A stretch of 14,380 bases of DNA. Source: CAZHUM01 sp046484045. Its GTDB lineage: Archaea; Thermoplasmatota; Thermoplasmata; Halarchaeoplasmatales; Halarchaeoplasmataceae. Location: NCBI GenBank assembly GCA_046484045.1, contig JAWOBZ010000066.1, positions 1 through 14,380 of the forward strand, given 5' to 3'. Shown piece after piece: positions 1 to 7,511 of this stretch. How positions within the stretch are numbered: position 1 is the stretch's first letter; the number at the start of each line of letters is the position of its first letter. Below the pieces are notes generated by a model that was given only the letters and a program-made list of their open reading frames with translations, was not told the DNA's origin and searched no databases. The position numbers were made by a program, and so were the translations under genes.

Positions 1-38
1 ACACAGCAGGCGAGCTGACAGACAGGAGGGTAAGGTGA
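1..38 (+). CDS. gatD: Probable C-terminal end of GatD (partial)
   Basis: The frame starting at base 3 reads TAGELTDRRVR and stops at TGA 36-38, four bases before the gatE start. Archaeal GatD (amidase subunit of Glu-tRNA(Gln) amidotransferase) is commonly encoded just upstream of gatE, and from memory its C-terminus carries an AGE(I/L)-type segment followed by polar residues. Only 11 codons are visible, so the call rests on context and a weak resemblance. The frame at base 1 stops at 16-18, and the frame at base 2 runs on into gatE. Bases upstream of the window would settle it. Confidence 0.45.
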   Translation, partial: TAGELTDRRVR

Positions 39-42
39 GACC

Positions 43-1914
43 ATGGGATACGACTACGACGAACTTGGTCTGAAGGTCGGACTCGAGATACATCAACAGC
101 TGGATACGAAGAAATTGTTCTGCGACTGCCCATCGGAGATGGTGGATGAAGTCGGTGACGAATTCCTTAGAAGTCTTAAACCCACTGCCAGCGAGCTGGG
201 AGAGGTGGACAGAGCTGCTCTTATGGAAGCTCAAAAAGGTCTGAGATTCAGATATCAATCACCAAAGTTATCTTCCTGCCTAGTCGAACTGGACGAGGAA
301 CCTCCGCAAGGCCCTGACGAAGACGCCATGAACATAGTTCTGGAGATGGCTTTGTTGTTGGATTCCAAGGTCATGGACGAGATCCACTTCATGAGAAAGA
401 TAGTGATCGACGGCAGTAATACCACCGGCTTTCAGAGAACAGCGCTGGTGGCTATGAACGGTAATCTTGATATGAATGGAAAGAAGATCGGGATACAGAC
501 TATATGTTTAGAGGAAGATGCAGCAAGAAGTGTTGAAAAAGGGAAAAGAGAAAAAGTCTACAAGCTGGATAGATTAGGGATACCACTTATCGAGATGGCC
601 ACCGACCCTGACATGAGGAGTCCGGAAGAAGCGAAGGAAGTGGCACAAGTATTGGGTGGGCTTCTCAGAGCCACTAGAAAGGTTAAGAGAGGTCTGGGGA
701 CCATCCGGGAGGACGTGAATATATCGATAGAAGAGGGGGCCAGGGTCGAGATCAAGGGGGTGCAGGAATTAAGGATGCTGCCAGAGTATGTGAAAAAAGA
801 GGTCCAAAGGCAGTTGAACCTGGTTGCGATCAAAGATAAACTCCATGAAATGGGAGCAGAAGTTAGCGGGGAGATATACGATGTTACGGAGATTTTTAAG
901 GATACCACGAGCAGTATCGTATCCAGCAGTATAAAATCTGGAAAGGGAGTTTACGCATTGAAGCTCGAAGGATTCTATGGTCTATTGAGAGGAGAAGAAG
1001 GAGAGCCATTACTGGGACCGGAGCTGGCGGCTTACGCCAAAACAGCGGGGGTCGCAGGTATCTTCCACAGCGACGAACTTCCTAAGTACGGTATAACTGA
1101 AGAGGAGGTAGATAAGGTTCAAGAGGAGCTGGATATCAAAGAGAACGACGCTTTCGCACTGGTCACCGAAAAAGAGAAGATAGCCAAGGAGGCGCTGGAA
1201 AATTCAGCTAAAAGAGCTAGGATGGCCTTCGACGGGGTACCAGAAGAGACCAGGAACGCTCAGCAGGATGGGGGCACCACATTCTCCAGACCTTTATCCG
1301 GGGAAGCTAGGATGTATCCAGAGACGGATATAGCTCCATACACGATTACCCAGGGAAAGCTGGATGAGTTAAAGGGTGAATTACCGGAAAGACCATCTGA
1401 AAGGATCGAAAGATACCAAAAAGAATATGATCTGAACAAACAGCAGAGCAAACAGCTCTTCCGGAAGGGCTACGATATATTGTTCGAAGATATCGTAAGC
1501 GAGTACGGTAATGGGTCCATAGTTGCGAATATGTTCCTGCACGACTTCCCAGAAGTACGAAAAGATGGGTACGAGCCCGAAAACATAGATGAAGAATCAC
1601 TCATGGTACTTTTCGATAAACTAAGCCAGGGCGTATTCGCCAAAGAGGGCATACCCGACATTCTAAAACAACTTTGCGAGGGCGCAACGGTGGATGAGGC
1701 TATAGATAAGGCCGGTTTGGAAGGGGTGGGGGAAGAGGAAGTAAGAGATATGGTCAAAAAGGTCATCGAAAACAAAAAAGATTTTATCGAGGAGAGGGGT
1801 ATGTCGGCACTGGGGCCTCTAATGGGAGTCGTGATGAAAGAATTGAGAGGAAAGGCAGATGGAAAATTGGTCAGCCAGGTATTGAAAGAAGAATTGAGTA
1901 AGAAGGTAAAATAA
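43..1914 (+). CDS. gatE: Glutamyl-tRNA(Gln) amidotransferase subunit E
   Basis: GatE is the tRNA-binding and kinase subunit of the archaeal GatDE complex. It phosphorylates Glu on misacylated Glu-tRNA(Gln) and passes it to ammonia released by GatD, giving Gln-tRNA(Gln) in the cytoplasm. The 623 residues match the usual family length. The N-terminus has the family opening GLKVGLEIHQQLDTKKLFCDCPS (residues 9-31); the GatB/GatE catalytic domain follows, with conserved IREDVNISIEEG near 225-236. An AspRS-type insertion domain lies around 280-410, and a helical YqeY-like tail ends near 620. The start at 43 fits the family N-terminus and has GGAGGGT (25-31) and AGGTGA (33-38) upstream. The next gene starts 1 bp after the stop, so the two are cotranscribed. 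Having gatDE implies Gln-tRNA is made by the indirect route. Confidence 0.97.
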   Translation: MGYDYDELGLKVGLEIHQQLDTKKLFCDCPSEMVDEVGDEFLRSLKPTASELGEVDRAALMEAQKGLRFRYQSPKLSSCLVELDEEPPQGPDEDAMNIVLEMALLLDSKVMDEIHFMRKIVIDGSNTTGFQRTALVAMNGNLDMNGKKIGIQTICLEEDAARSVEKGKREKVYKLDRLGIPLIEMATDPDMRSPEEAKEVAQVLGGLLRATRKVKRGLGTIREDVNISIEEGARVEIKGVQELRMLPEYVKKEVQRQLNLVAIKDKLHEMGAEVSGEIYDVTEIFKDTTSSIVSSSIKSGKGVYALKLEGFYGLLRGEEGEPLLGPELAAYAKTAGVAGIFHSDELPKYGITEEEVDKVQEELDIKENDAFALVTEKEKIAKEALENSAKRARMAFDGVPEETRNAQQDGGTTFSRPLSGEARMYPETDIAPYTITQGKLDELKGELPERPSERIERYQKEYDLNKQQSKQLFRKGYDILFEDIVSEYGNGSIVANMFLHDFPEVRKDGYEPENIDEESLMVLFDKLSQGVFAKEGIPDILKQLCEGATVDEAIDKAGLEGVGEEEVRDMVKKVIENKKDFIEERGMSALGPLMGVVMKELRGKADGKLVSQVLKEELSKKVK

Positions 1915-1915
1915 T

Positions 1916-3328
1916 ATGTTCGGTAAAAAGATAGAGGATATGAAGGACGATGGTGACATAGACGGTCTTTTAAATATGCTTAGAGTGGGGGATGTGGACG
2001 AAAGAGCCGAGAGCGCAAAAGCACTCGGGCTTTTAGACGAGAAAAGCGCTGTCCAGGATCTTATAAAAGCACTGGAGGATGAAGAAGCAGGGGTCAGAGC
2101 TAATGCAGCTTTGGCTCTGGGTCAGATCGGTGATGAGAGGGCTATGGAACCATTAATAAATGCACTAAAAGACGATTCTTGGGTGGTTAGACATGATTCC
2201 GCCATAGCACTAGGAGAACTTGCGTCAAGTGAGGCTATAAAACACTTAGTAAAGCTGTTAGAGGATGAAGTCCTTGAAGTCAGAAAGAAGGTCATCGAAG
2301 CTCTTGGAAATATAGGAGGAGATAAGGTAATCGAAACACTTGGGGAGACCGCTGATGATAAAGATATAAGACTGGAAGTGGCGAGAGCCCTTGCAAAGTC
2401 AGAGAGTGAGAGAGCCGTCTCTTATCTAATCGATCTTTACAATAAGGGTGAGAAAGGAGTGAGAGAACTAACCATTCAAGGTCTTAGTGATGTAGATAAC
2501 AAAGATAAGAAGGTCGTCGGCTTATTGGTTGATGCTTTATCAGACAATATCTGGAGGATCAGGGAAGAATCTGCAAAAGCACTTGGAGAGGTGGAAGATC
2601 AAACTGTTATTAAACCACTCCTTAAAGCCTTGAAGGACGAAAGCCTGTATGTAGTCCAAGCTGCTTTAAAGAGTCTTGGAAAGGTGGGAGATGAAGAGAT
2701 CATCAAAGATATAGATGAATTTAGAGAGGATGAGGAACCGTCTACAAGATCCGCCTGGGCTCAAGCATTGGGCTTCATCGAAGGAGAAGAGTCCACTAAA
2801 GCCCTGTTGAAAGCTGTTAAAAGTGAGACTCATCCAAGGGTGATCTGGGCTATAGCCAATTCCTTATCGAAGAAGGAAGATGAAAGTGATAGAAACCTTC
2901 TCTACCAAGAACTAAAAGATGCCATGGACGAAGATAAACTCATACTGGCGGTGGCTCTAGGAGGTAGTGGTGACAGCAGAGCATTGAACGTCTTGGTAGA
3001 TGGTATAAAAGACGAAAGATGGAAGGTGAGACAAAAAGTCATCGAAGGGCTGAGGAACATCGATATCTCAGATGTCGGAAAGGGTAAAGTCAAAAAGATT
3101 CTCGTCAATCTAAGGAAAGGATTGAAAGACGATGATAAATGGGTCCGAGCTGAGGCTGTGAAAACTCTTGGTAAAAAGATATTGGAAGCCGGGCTAGGCG
3201 ATGAGGATATTGATCTTACGAAAGAGATCGACGCGTTGAAAGAGATGAAAAGGACCGAAACCGACAGTGACGTTCTCGACGTATTAGAAGACACACTGTC
3301 GGATATAGAAAAGCACCGAGAGATATAG
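1916..3328 (+). CDS. HEAT-repeat (PBS-lyase type) protein
   Basis: The 470-residue protein is built almost wholly of ~31-residue HEAT-like repeats of the PBS lyase type, with pattern xALxDxxxxVRxxAAxALGxIGDExAxxPLIxAL. The clearest units span residues 40-270, and a second block covers about 285-430 with degenerate spacing. Such proteins form alpha-solenoids that act as scaffolds. Some are phycobiliprotein lyases, but nothing here suggests pigment chemistry, and no catalytic motif, signal peptide or membrane segment is seen. The C-terminal 40 residues are charged and helical. Composition is strongly acidic and Lys-rich. It starts 1 bp after the gatE stop with only a weak upstream purine stretch (AGAAGG), so it is probably translated from the gatDE mRNA. 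A role with aminoacyl-tRNA synthesis is inferred from position only. Confidence 0.9.
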   Translation: MFGKKIEDMKDDGDIDGLLNMLRVGDVDERAESAKALGLLDEKSAVQDLIKALEDEEAGVRANAALALGQIGDERAMEPLINALKDDSWVVRHDSAIALGELASSEAIKHLVKLLEDEVLEVRKKVIEALGNIGGDKVIETLGETADDKDIRLEVARALAKSESERAVSYLIDLYNKGEKGVRELTIQGLSDVDNKDKKVVGLLVDALSDNIWRIREESAKALGEVEDQTVIKPLLKALKDESLYVVQAALKSLGKVGDEEIIKDIDEFREDEEPSTRSAWAQALGFIEGEESTKALLKAVKSETHPRVIWAIANSLSKKEDESDRNLLYQELKDAMDEDKLILAVALGGSGDSRALNVLVDGIKDERWKVRQKVIEGLRNIDISDVGKGKVKKILVNLRKGLKDDDKWVRAEAVKTLGKKILEAGLGDEDIDLTKEIDALKEMKRTETDSDVLDVLEDTLSDIEKHREI

Positions 3329-3356
3329 AGGATATTACAGATTCATATCAAAAAAG

Positions 3357-3367
3357 TTATTATATAA
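3357..3367 (+). promoter_or_regulatory. TATA box of the PrsW-like gene, leaderless transcript
   Basis: TTATTATATAA lies about 24 bp (centre to ATG) before the start at 3387, in the 58-bp gap after the HEAT gene. Archaeal initiation falls about 25 nt downstream of the TATA centre, so transcription should begin at or next to the ATG. No Shine-Dalgarno sequence is present. Confidence 0.6.
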
Positions 3368-3386
3368 TCCGTTATTAGAAACGCCG

Positions 3387-4154
3387 ATGGACCAACAAAC
3401 GTTGATCATGATAGTCATCCTTCTTGCGGCCGCGTTCATACCATCGCTGGCCTATCTTATCTGGGTACGGAACACGGAGAGGATGAACCGTATCAGCTGG
3501 GGTGTCGTTTCGGTTGTTTTCATCTGGGGTGCCGTTTTTGCCATCATAATAGCGGTTATACTTTCACTACTGTTCATCAACGTATTATCTGCCGATTCGA
3601 TCCAAAGGGAGTATGAATTTCTTCAGAATCTCAAAGATCCAAGCATCATGACTTTGGTTATCGTTTGTGTGGTCGCACCGGTAGTTGAAGAATTTACGAA
3701 AGTACTGGGGATCTTTACGGTTAAAGGTTCCATAATAGAGATGGAGGACGGTTTGGTTTTGGGTGCCGCATCGGGGCTGGGGTTCGCCGCCACTGAAAAC
3801 CTCCTTTATGAAAGTTCTGCTTATTTCCAGCAGGGGCTGCAGGCGTTTATCATGGTTGTTATCGTGAGAAGCATAGCAAGCACACTGCTTCATGGAAGTG
3901 CTAGTGCAGTGGCGGGATACGGCATCTCTAAGAGCATGATAGGCAGAACACATGTTGCCATCCCCTACTACCTCCTTGCGGTAGTTATGCACGGAGCGTT
4001 CAACTATCTAGCGTCTATCAGCATCTTCTACGGCGGTAACATACCTCTGCTCGCTCTACTCGTAGCTCTGATTTTCTCTTTGACCGCTTTCAAGTTAGTG
4101 AGGAGTAAAATCGAAGATTTGGACAACGAGAATCACTTCGGATATTACAAGTGA
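3387..4154 (+). CDS. PrsW-family intramembrane protease-like protein
   Basis: This is a 255-residue polytopic membrane protein with about 7 hydrophobic segments (near 5-27, 38-66, 87-110, 121-137, 152-170, 190-210, 214-232). It carries the PrsW signature: EE101-102 with K105 (EEFTK) in a membrane helix, E137 in FAATEN, R161, H169 in HGSASA and H202 in HGAFNY. In PrsW and the wider CPBP/Abi group these Glu and His residues are thought to form a metalloprotease active site within the membrane. Bacterial PrsW cleaves an anti-sigma factor; archaea lack that partner, so the substrate here is unknown. It has its own TATA box and is probably leaderless. Mfna follows 45 bp on with its own promoter, so the gene is likely monocistronic. 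Confidence 0.88.
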   Translation: MDQQTLIMIVILLAAAFIPSLAYLIWVRNTERMNRISWGVVSVVFIWGAVFAIIIAVILSLLFINVLSADSIQREYEFLQNLKDPSIMTLVIVCVVAPVVEEFTKVLGIFTVKGSIIEMEDGLVLGAASGLGFAATENLLYESSAYFQQGLQAFIMVVIVRSIASTLLHGSASAVAGYGISKSMIGRTHVAIPYYLLAVVMHGAFNYLASISIFYGGNIPLLALLVALIFSLTAFKLVRSKIEDLDNENHFGYYK

Positions 4155-4170
4155 ATGAAATGGAGAATAA

Positions 4171-4180
4171 TAAATATAAG
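4171..4180 (+). promoter_or_regulatory. TATA box of mfnA-dph2, leaderless transcript
   Basis: TAAATATAAG is centred about 25 bp before the ATG at 4200. That predicts a transcript starting at or next to the start codon. No Shine-Dalgarno sequence is visible. Confidence 0.55.
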
Positions 4181-4199
4181 TTATAATAAGTGATGTAAT

Positions 4200-5348
4200 A
4201 TGGCAATGAGATCATTTCCAGAAGAACCTTTAGATAGGGGAGAGATCATATCCAGGATGTTCAAAGCCAAGAACGATGACCTGAATTTCTCCTCGGGCAG
4301 GGTGTTTGGTTCCATGTGTACGGAGCCTTTGGACATAGGGAATCGCGTACACGCCTTATTTCTTGAAGCTAACCTTGGTAACCCAGGTCTTTGCAGAGGG
4401 ACGGAGAGTTTGGACCGTGAGATCCGAGAAGCAGTAGGTGACTTGATCCATGCTCCTGAGTCAGTAGAAAGTTTCTCCGTCGGTGGTGCTACTGAGGGGA
4501 ATATCATCGCACTATGGAGAGCTAGGAACAAAAGTGGGAAAAAAAAGGTCCTGATCCCAGAAAGTGCTCATTTCTCGTTCAAGAAGGCATCCGATCTTCT
4601 AGGTCTGGAACCTGAATACATCCCTCTTGATGAAAAATACAATCTAGACGTGTCCGTTCTAAAAGAAAAACTCGATGATGATACCGCCGCGGTTGTGACC
4701 ATCGCCGGAACCACCGAACTTGGGATGATAGACCCAATCGAAGAGATCGCTGATGCTATTTCCGACAGTGGTTGTGACATACATCTCCACGTGGATGCTG
4801 CTTTCGGTGGGTTCGTCATACCGTTTCTTAAAAGGTTGGGACACGATCTACCCAAGTTCGATTTTGAAATAGACGGAGTAGATACGATAGCCATCGACCC
4901 TCATAAGATGGGGCTTTCAACAACACCTTTGGGCATTTTTTACTCGAGGGAGAGCTTTACCCAGGCTGTCGAATCGCCTTACCTGACCGGTGTTCATCAA
5001 AAAACCATAACGGGAACGAGATCAAGCGCATCGATACCGGCCTTTTGGGCTACTATGCATTCCCTCGGGATCTCCGGATACGTTGAGATAGTGGAAAGAT
5101 GTATGGAGAATACACATTATCTCATCGATAAACTTGGGTCACTGGGTTTAGATAAGATCGTAGAGCCGATGATGAACATAGCCGCTTTCCACCACGAAGA
5201 TCCAGAGCAAGTTGTCGACAAGATGGAGAACATGGGATACAATATATCTCGAACGATAAATCCTCCAGGTTTGAGGGTCGTGGTTATGCCCCATGTGACA
5301 AAGGAAAGTATAGATGAACTGGTGGATAAAACAGGTGACATTTTATGA
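4200..5348 (+). CDS. mfnA: MfnA-type L-tyrosine/L-aspartate decarboxylase
   Basis: This is a group II PLP-dependent decarboxylase of 382 residues, matching archaeal MfnA in length. K236 in DPHKMGLSTTP is the predicted Schiff-base lysine, D199 in HVDAAFGG binds the pyridine nitrogen, and H124 in ESAHFSF is the ring-stacking residue. GGATEGN (95-101) binds phosphate. In methanogens MfnA makes tyramine for methanofuran and beta-alanine for coenzyme A; in non-methanogenic archaea the aspartate activity feeding CoA synthesis is the usual explanation. No methanogenesis gene is in the window, so aspartate is the likelier substrate, but this is inference. The ATG at 4200 sits correctly below its TATA box; a second ATG at 4206 is possible. 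Its stop overlaps the dph2 start (ATGA). Confidence 0.92.
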   Translation: MAMRSFPEEPLDRGEIISRMFKAKNDDLNFSSGRVFGSMCTEPLDIGNRVHALFLEANLGNPGLCRGTESLDREIREAVGDLIHAPESVESFSVGGATEGNIIALWRARNKSGKKKVLIPESAHFSFKKASDLLGLEPEYIPLDEKYNLDVSVLKEKLDDDTAAVVTIAGTTELGMIDPIEEIADAISDSGCDIHLHVDAAFGGFVIPFLKRLGHDLPKFDFEIDGVDTIAIDPHKMGLSTTPLGIFYSRESFTQAVESPYLTGVHQKTITGTRSSASIPAFWATMHSLGISGYVEIVERCMENTHYLIDKLGSLGLDKIVEPMMNIAAFHHEDPEQVVDKMENMGYNISRTINPPGLRVVVMPHVTKESIDELVDKTGDIL

Positions 5349-6310
5349 GTCAGGAGGAGATCGGCGGTTTCTTTTTCGATCTAGAATCTGCTAACCAGAG
5401 GATAGACGAGATGGGGGCAAATAAAATTTTACTTCAACTTCCAGACGGACTTATTAGGCACACAGATGAATTTAGCAGAGAAATTAAGGGAGACATCAGT
5501 ATATGGGGTGGGACGTGTTACGGTGCATGCGACCTTCCATCTGACATAGGGGGTAACGAAGTATTGATCCATGTTGGACACGCTGAGATACCCAATCTGA
5601 AAAACGATTATCCAGTGGTCTATATAGAGGGCAGAAATGGAGGGTTGGAAGAAATACCGGATGAATTATCTGAGAAAGTGAGTGGAAAGGTGGCACTCTA
5701 TTCTACGGTCCAGTACCTTGACAACCTAGGAGAAATAAAAGGATATCTGGATGAACGGGGATACGAAACCGTCGTTGGAAAAGGAAATGGCAGGGTGAAA
5801 TATCCTGGACATGTACTCGGCTGTAATTTTTCATGCAAAGTTGATGATGCTGACACACACCTTTTCATAGGAACAGGCATGTTCCATCCTATAGGTCTTT
5901 CTGTGGTACTGGATAAAGAATTGACAATCTTCAATCCGATGAATGGAGAGATAAAAAATACGAAAGATCTAAAAGAAGGGATGTTGAGGAAAAGACACGC
6001 ACGGATCTCGAAAGCACAGGAAGCGGGGAACTTCGGTATAATCGTTTCCAGTAAAAAGGGACAATCAAGGAGAAAGTTGGCAGAGGAAATCAAATCATCG
6101 TGTGAAAGATGTATGTTCGTGGAGACTGATGAGATCACACCAGGTAGGATGGATTATCTTGGATTTGACTGTTTTATAAATACTGCTTGCCCGAGAATAG
6201 CACTGGACGATGACGTAAGATTCAAAACTACTGTGATCACTCCAGAAGAGTTCGAAATACTGATAAAAAAGAGAGAATGGAAAGATTGGGGATTGGACCA
6301 GATCGATTGA
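5345..6310 (+). CDS. dph2: Diphthamide synthase subunit Dph2 (2-(3-amino-3-carboxypropyl)histidine synthase)
   Basis: Archaeal Dph2 is a homodimeric [4Fe-4S] enzyme. It cleaves S-adenosylmethionine to a 3-amino-3-carboxypropyl radical and adds it to a histidine of elongation factor 2, the first step to diphthamide. The 321-residue length fits. Three Cys regions, one per domain repeat, match the cluster ligands: C58/C62 in GGTCYGACD, C160/C164 in GCNFSC and C282 in NTACPRIA. LLQLPDGL (29-36) is the typical N-terminal strand. The gene overlaps mfnA by 4 bp (ATGA), with AGGTGA upstream as ribosome binding site, so translation is probably coupled. It converges on the RAM-domain gene with a 12-bp gap. 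Confidence 0.95.
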   Translation: MSQEEIGGFFFDLESANQRIDEMGANKILLQLPDGLIRHTDEFSREIKGDISIWGGTCYGACDLPSDIGGNEVLIHVGHAEIPNLKNDYPVVYIEGRNGGLEEIPDELSEKVSGKVALYSTVQYLDNLGEIKGYLDERGYETVVGKGNGRVKYPGHVLGCNFSCKVDDADTHLFIGTGMFHPIGLSVVLDKELTIFNPMNGEIKNTKDLKEGMLRKRHARISKAQEAGNFGIIVSSKKGQSRRKLAEEIKSSCERCMFVETDEITPGRMDYLGFDCFINTACPRIALDDDVRFKTTVITPEEFEILIKKREWKDWGLDQID

Positions 6311-6322
6311 GAGATCAAGATC

Positions 6323-6658
6323 TTATTCTTTTGAATTCTCCGCCTGGATTGTCTCGAACCTTTCTTTGTAGGTTGTGATGATCATCATACTTTTCACGTT
6401 ATCTATTCCCTCAAGATTCGAAAGTTCGTTAACGAGAAAAGATTTCATATGACTGTAATCGGTGAATCTAGCTTTTAAGATCAGGTCTACATCGCCTGTC
6501 ACGAGAAACAGGTCTTCGATGTTCTTGTACTCAGATAATTTTTCAGCTATGTCATCCGCTTTCTTTGTATCTACCTTGATGGATACTATTGAACTAACCC
6601 CTCTGCCTTCATAGTAATTTGATAAAGCCTCTTCGTATTCTTTGTTTTCTTCAGCCAT
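6323..6658 (-). CDS. Stand-alone Lrp/AsnC effector-domain (RAM) protein
   Basis: This protein of about 111 residues matches the C-terminal ligand-binding domain of Lrp/AsnC regulators (RAM). The core runs from SIVSIKVDTKKADDIAEKL through YKNIEDLFLVTGDVDLILKARF to LEGIDNVKSMMIITTYKE. The N-terminus is only ~20 charged residues and has no helix-turn-helix, so the protein cannot bind DNA by itself as full Lrp does. Such single-domain proteins oligomerise and may bind amino acids or modulate partner regulators. I prefer the ATG at 6658, which has GAAGAG about 9 nt upstream, over the ATG at 6667, where that sequence abuts the start codon. The extra residues would be MIK. A TATA-like run on the minus strand at 6708-6717 would give a leader of roughly 20-30 nt. 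Confidence 0.85.
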   Translation of the reverse strand: MAEENKEYEEALSNYYEGRGVSSIVSIKVDTKKADDIAEKLSEYKNIEDLFLVTGDVDLILKARFTDYSHMKSFLVNELSNLEGIDNVKSMMIITTYKERFETIQAENSKE

Positions 6659-6767
6659 TTTTATCATCTCTTCATAAGGTATGGTTTCCTATTGGATATT
6701 TTTCGGAATATATAGGTTACATATAAGTTTTTCAAGTGACAAAATTAGAAGAAAGATAAATGATTAC

Positions 6768-6935
6768 TTAAACCGTGTTTTCGACTTCTTCCTGCACATC
6801 TTCATACACTTGTTGGAGCAGGTTTTCAAAATCCTGGTTTTCATATTCGATGTATCTTCCATGTGAAGTCTGTACTTTAGCTATGAACGAGTTGTTGTTT
6901 TTTACTATCTCGATTGAACAGAGAGTTTCTTCCAT
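6768..6935 (-). CDS. Small conserved-looking acidic protein, 55 residues
   Basis: This short frame encodes 55 residues, starting METLCSIEI-like (exactly MEETLCSIEIVKNNN) and ending EEVENTV. The predicted layout is two short beta strands (SIEIVKNNNSFIAKVQT and GRYIEYE) followed by an amphipathic helix (DFENLLQQVYEDVQEEVEN). GAGGTG lies 9 nt before the ATG, and a TATA box (6971-6980) is about 41 bp upstream, giving a short leader. Ribosome binding site, promoter and coherent amphipathic pattern all argue for a real gene. I do not recognise a named family; function unknown. It is divergent from rpS6e and lies upstream of the RAM gene on the same strand. Confidence 0.72.
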   Translation of the reverse strand: MEETLCSIEIVKNNNSFIAKVQTSHGRYIEYENQDFENLLQQVYEDVQEEVENTV

Positions 6936-6970
6936 CCAGACACCTCTTTTCTAATCGTTAGATTGATGTT

Positions 6971-6980
6971 GTATTTAAAG
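6971..6980 (-). promoter_or_regulatory. TATA box of the 55-residue small protein gene
   Basis: On the minus strand this reads CTTTAAATAC, centred about 41 bp before the ATG at 6935. Transcription should begin near 6950, leaving a leader of about 15 nt that carries the GAGGTG ribosome binding site. Confidence 0.5.
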
Positions 6981-7063
6981 TTATTGAAAACGCATTATAT
7001 ATCTTTTGATCGAGATATTTATTCCCGATCGGTTTACAATATGCCTACAATCGCCCACCAAAG

Positions 7064-7070
7064 TTTTATA
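7064..7070 (+). promoter_or_regulatory. TATA box of the rpS6e-aIF2 gamma operon
   Basis: TTTTATA is centred about 46 bp before the S6e ATG, giving a leader of about 20 nt that holds the ribosome binding site AGGTG near 7101-7105. A second TATA-like run (ATTATATATC, 6993-7002) lies further upstream and could be an extra start site. The rest of 6936-7112 shows no gene. Confidence 0.5.
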
Positions 7071-7112
7071 CTAGATACATATATTCAACTCAAATATTAA
7101 AGGTGTTTCCAT

Positions 7113-7511
7113 ATGGTAGAATTTCAAGTTGTAATAGCGGATACGAAAGAAGGAAAATCATACCAAAGAAAAGTCGAAGGTCATCACGCCAATTCACTGA
7201 TAGGAAAGAAAATTGGCAATGAAGTAGATGGTATTTTCGTGGGTCTTCCAGGTTTTAAACTTGAAATAACTGGTGGAAGTGATCTGGACGGTGTCCCCAT
7301 GAAAAAGAATCTACCTGGACCTGGTAGAAAAAAAATTCTAGGGAAGGGCGGCATCGGTTTTAGGAGCAATCCAAAGAACGTAAAAGTAAAAAAGACCCTA
7401 AGGGGAAATTCCATATCCACGAATATCAATCAGATCAACATGAAGATCATACAGTACGGACCTAAGAAGATCGAAGAAGCTTTTGAAGAAGAGCAGGGAG
7501 AGTCTGAATGA
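7113..7511 (+). CDS. rps6e: Small ribosomal subunit protein eS6
   Basis: This is archaeal/eukaryotic ribosomal protein S6e of the small subunit. The 132 residues match the archaeal length, without the long eukaryotic C-terminal extension. Family features include FQVVIADTKEGKSYQ at the N-terminus, a Gly/Lys-rich centre (GGSDLDGVPMKKNLPGPGRKKIL, about residues 55-77) and KKTLRGNSIS (92-101). The tail is acidic (EEAFEEEQGESE). It is the first gene of a two-gene unit with aIF2 gamma, overlapping by 4 bp (ATGA), a pairing found in many archaea. AGGTG precedes the start by about 8 nt. Confidence 0.97.
   Translation: MVEFQVVIADTKEGKSYQRKVEGHHANSLIGKKIGNEVDGIFVGLPGFKLEITGGSDLDGVPMKKNLPGPGRKKILGKGGIGFRSNPKNVKVKKTLRGNSISTNINQINMKIIQYGPKKIEEAFEEEQGESE

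Noticed and set aside
6681..6866. 61-residue Phe/Ile-rich open frame on the plus strand
   Set aside because: It is antisense to the 55-residue gene, which has a ribosome binding site and promoter; the Phe-rich composition is typical of an antisense frame.
7040..7100. 20-codon frame (MPTIAHQSF...) downstream of a TATA-like run at 6993-7002
   Set aside because: Too short and without a ribosome binding site; the TATA-like run may be only an extra promoter for S6e.
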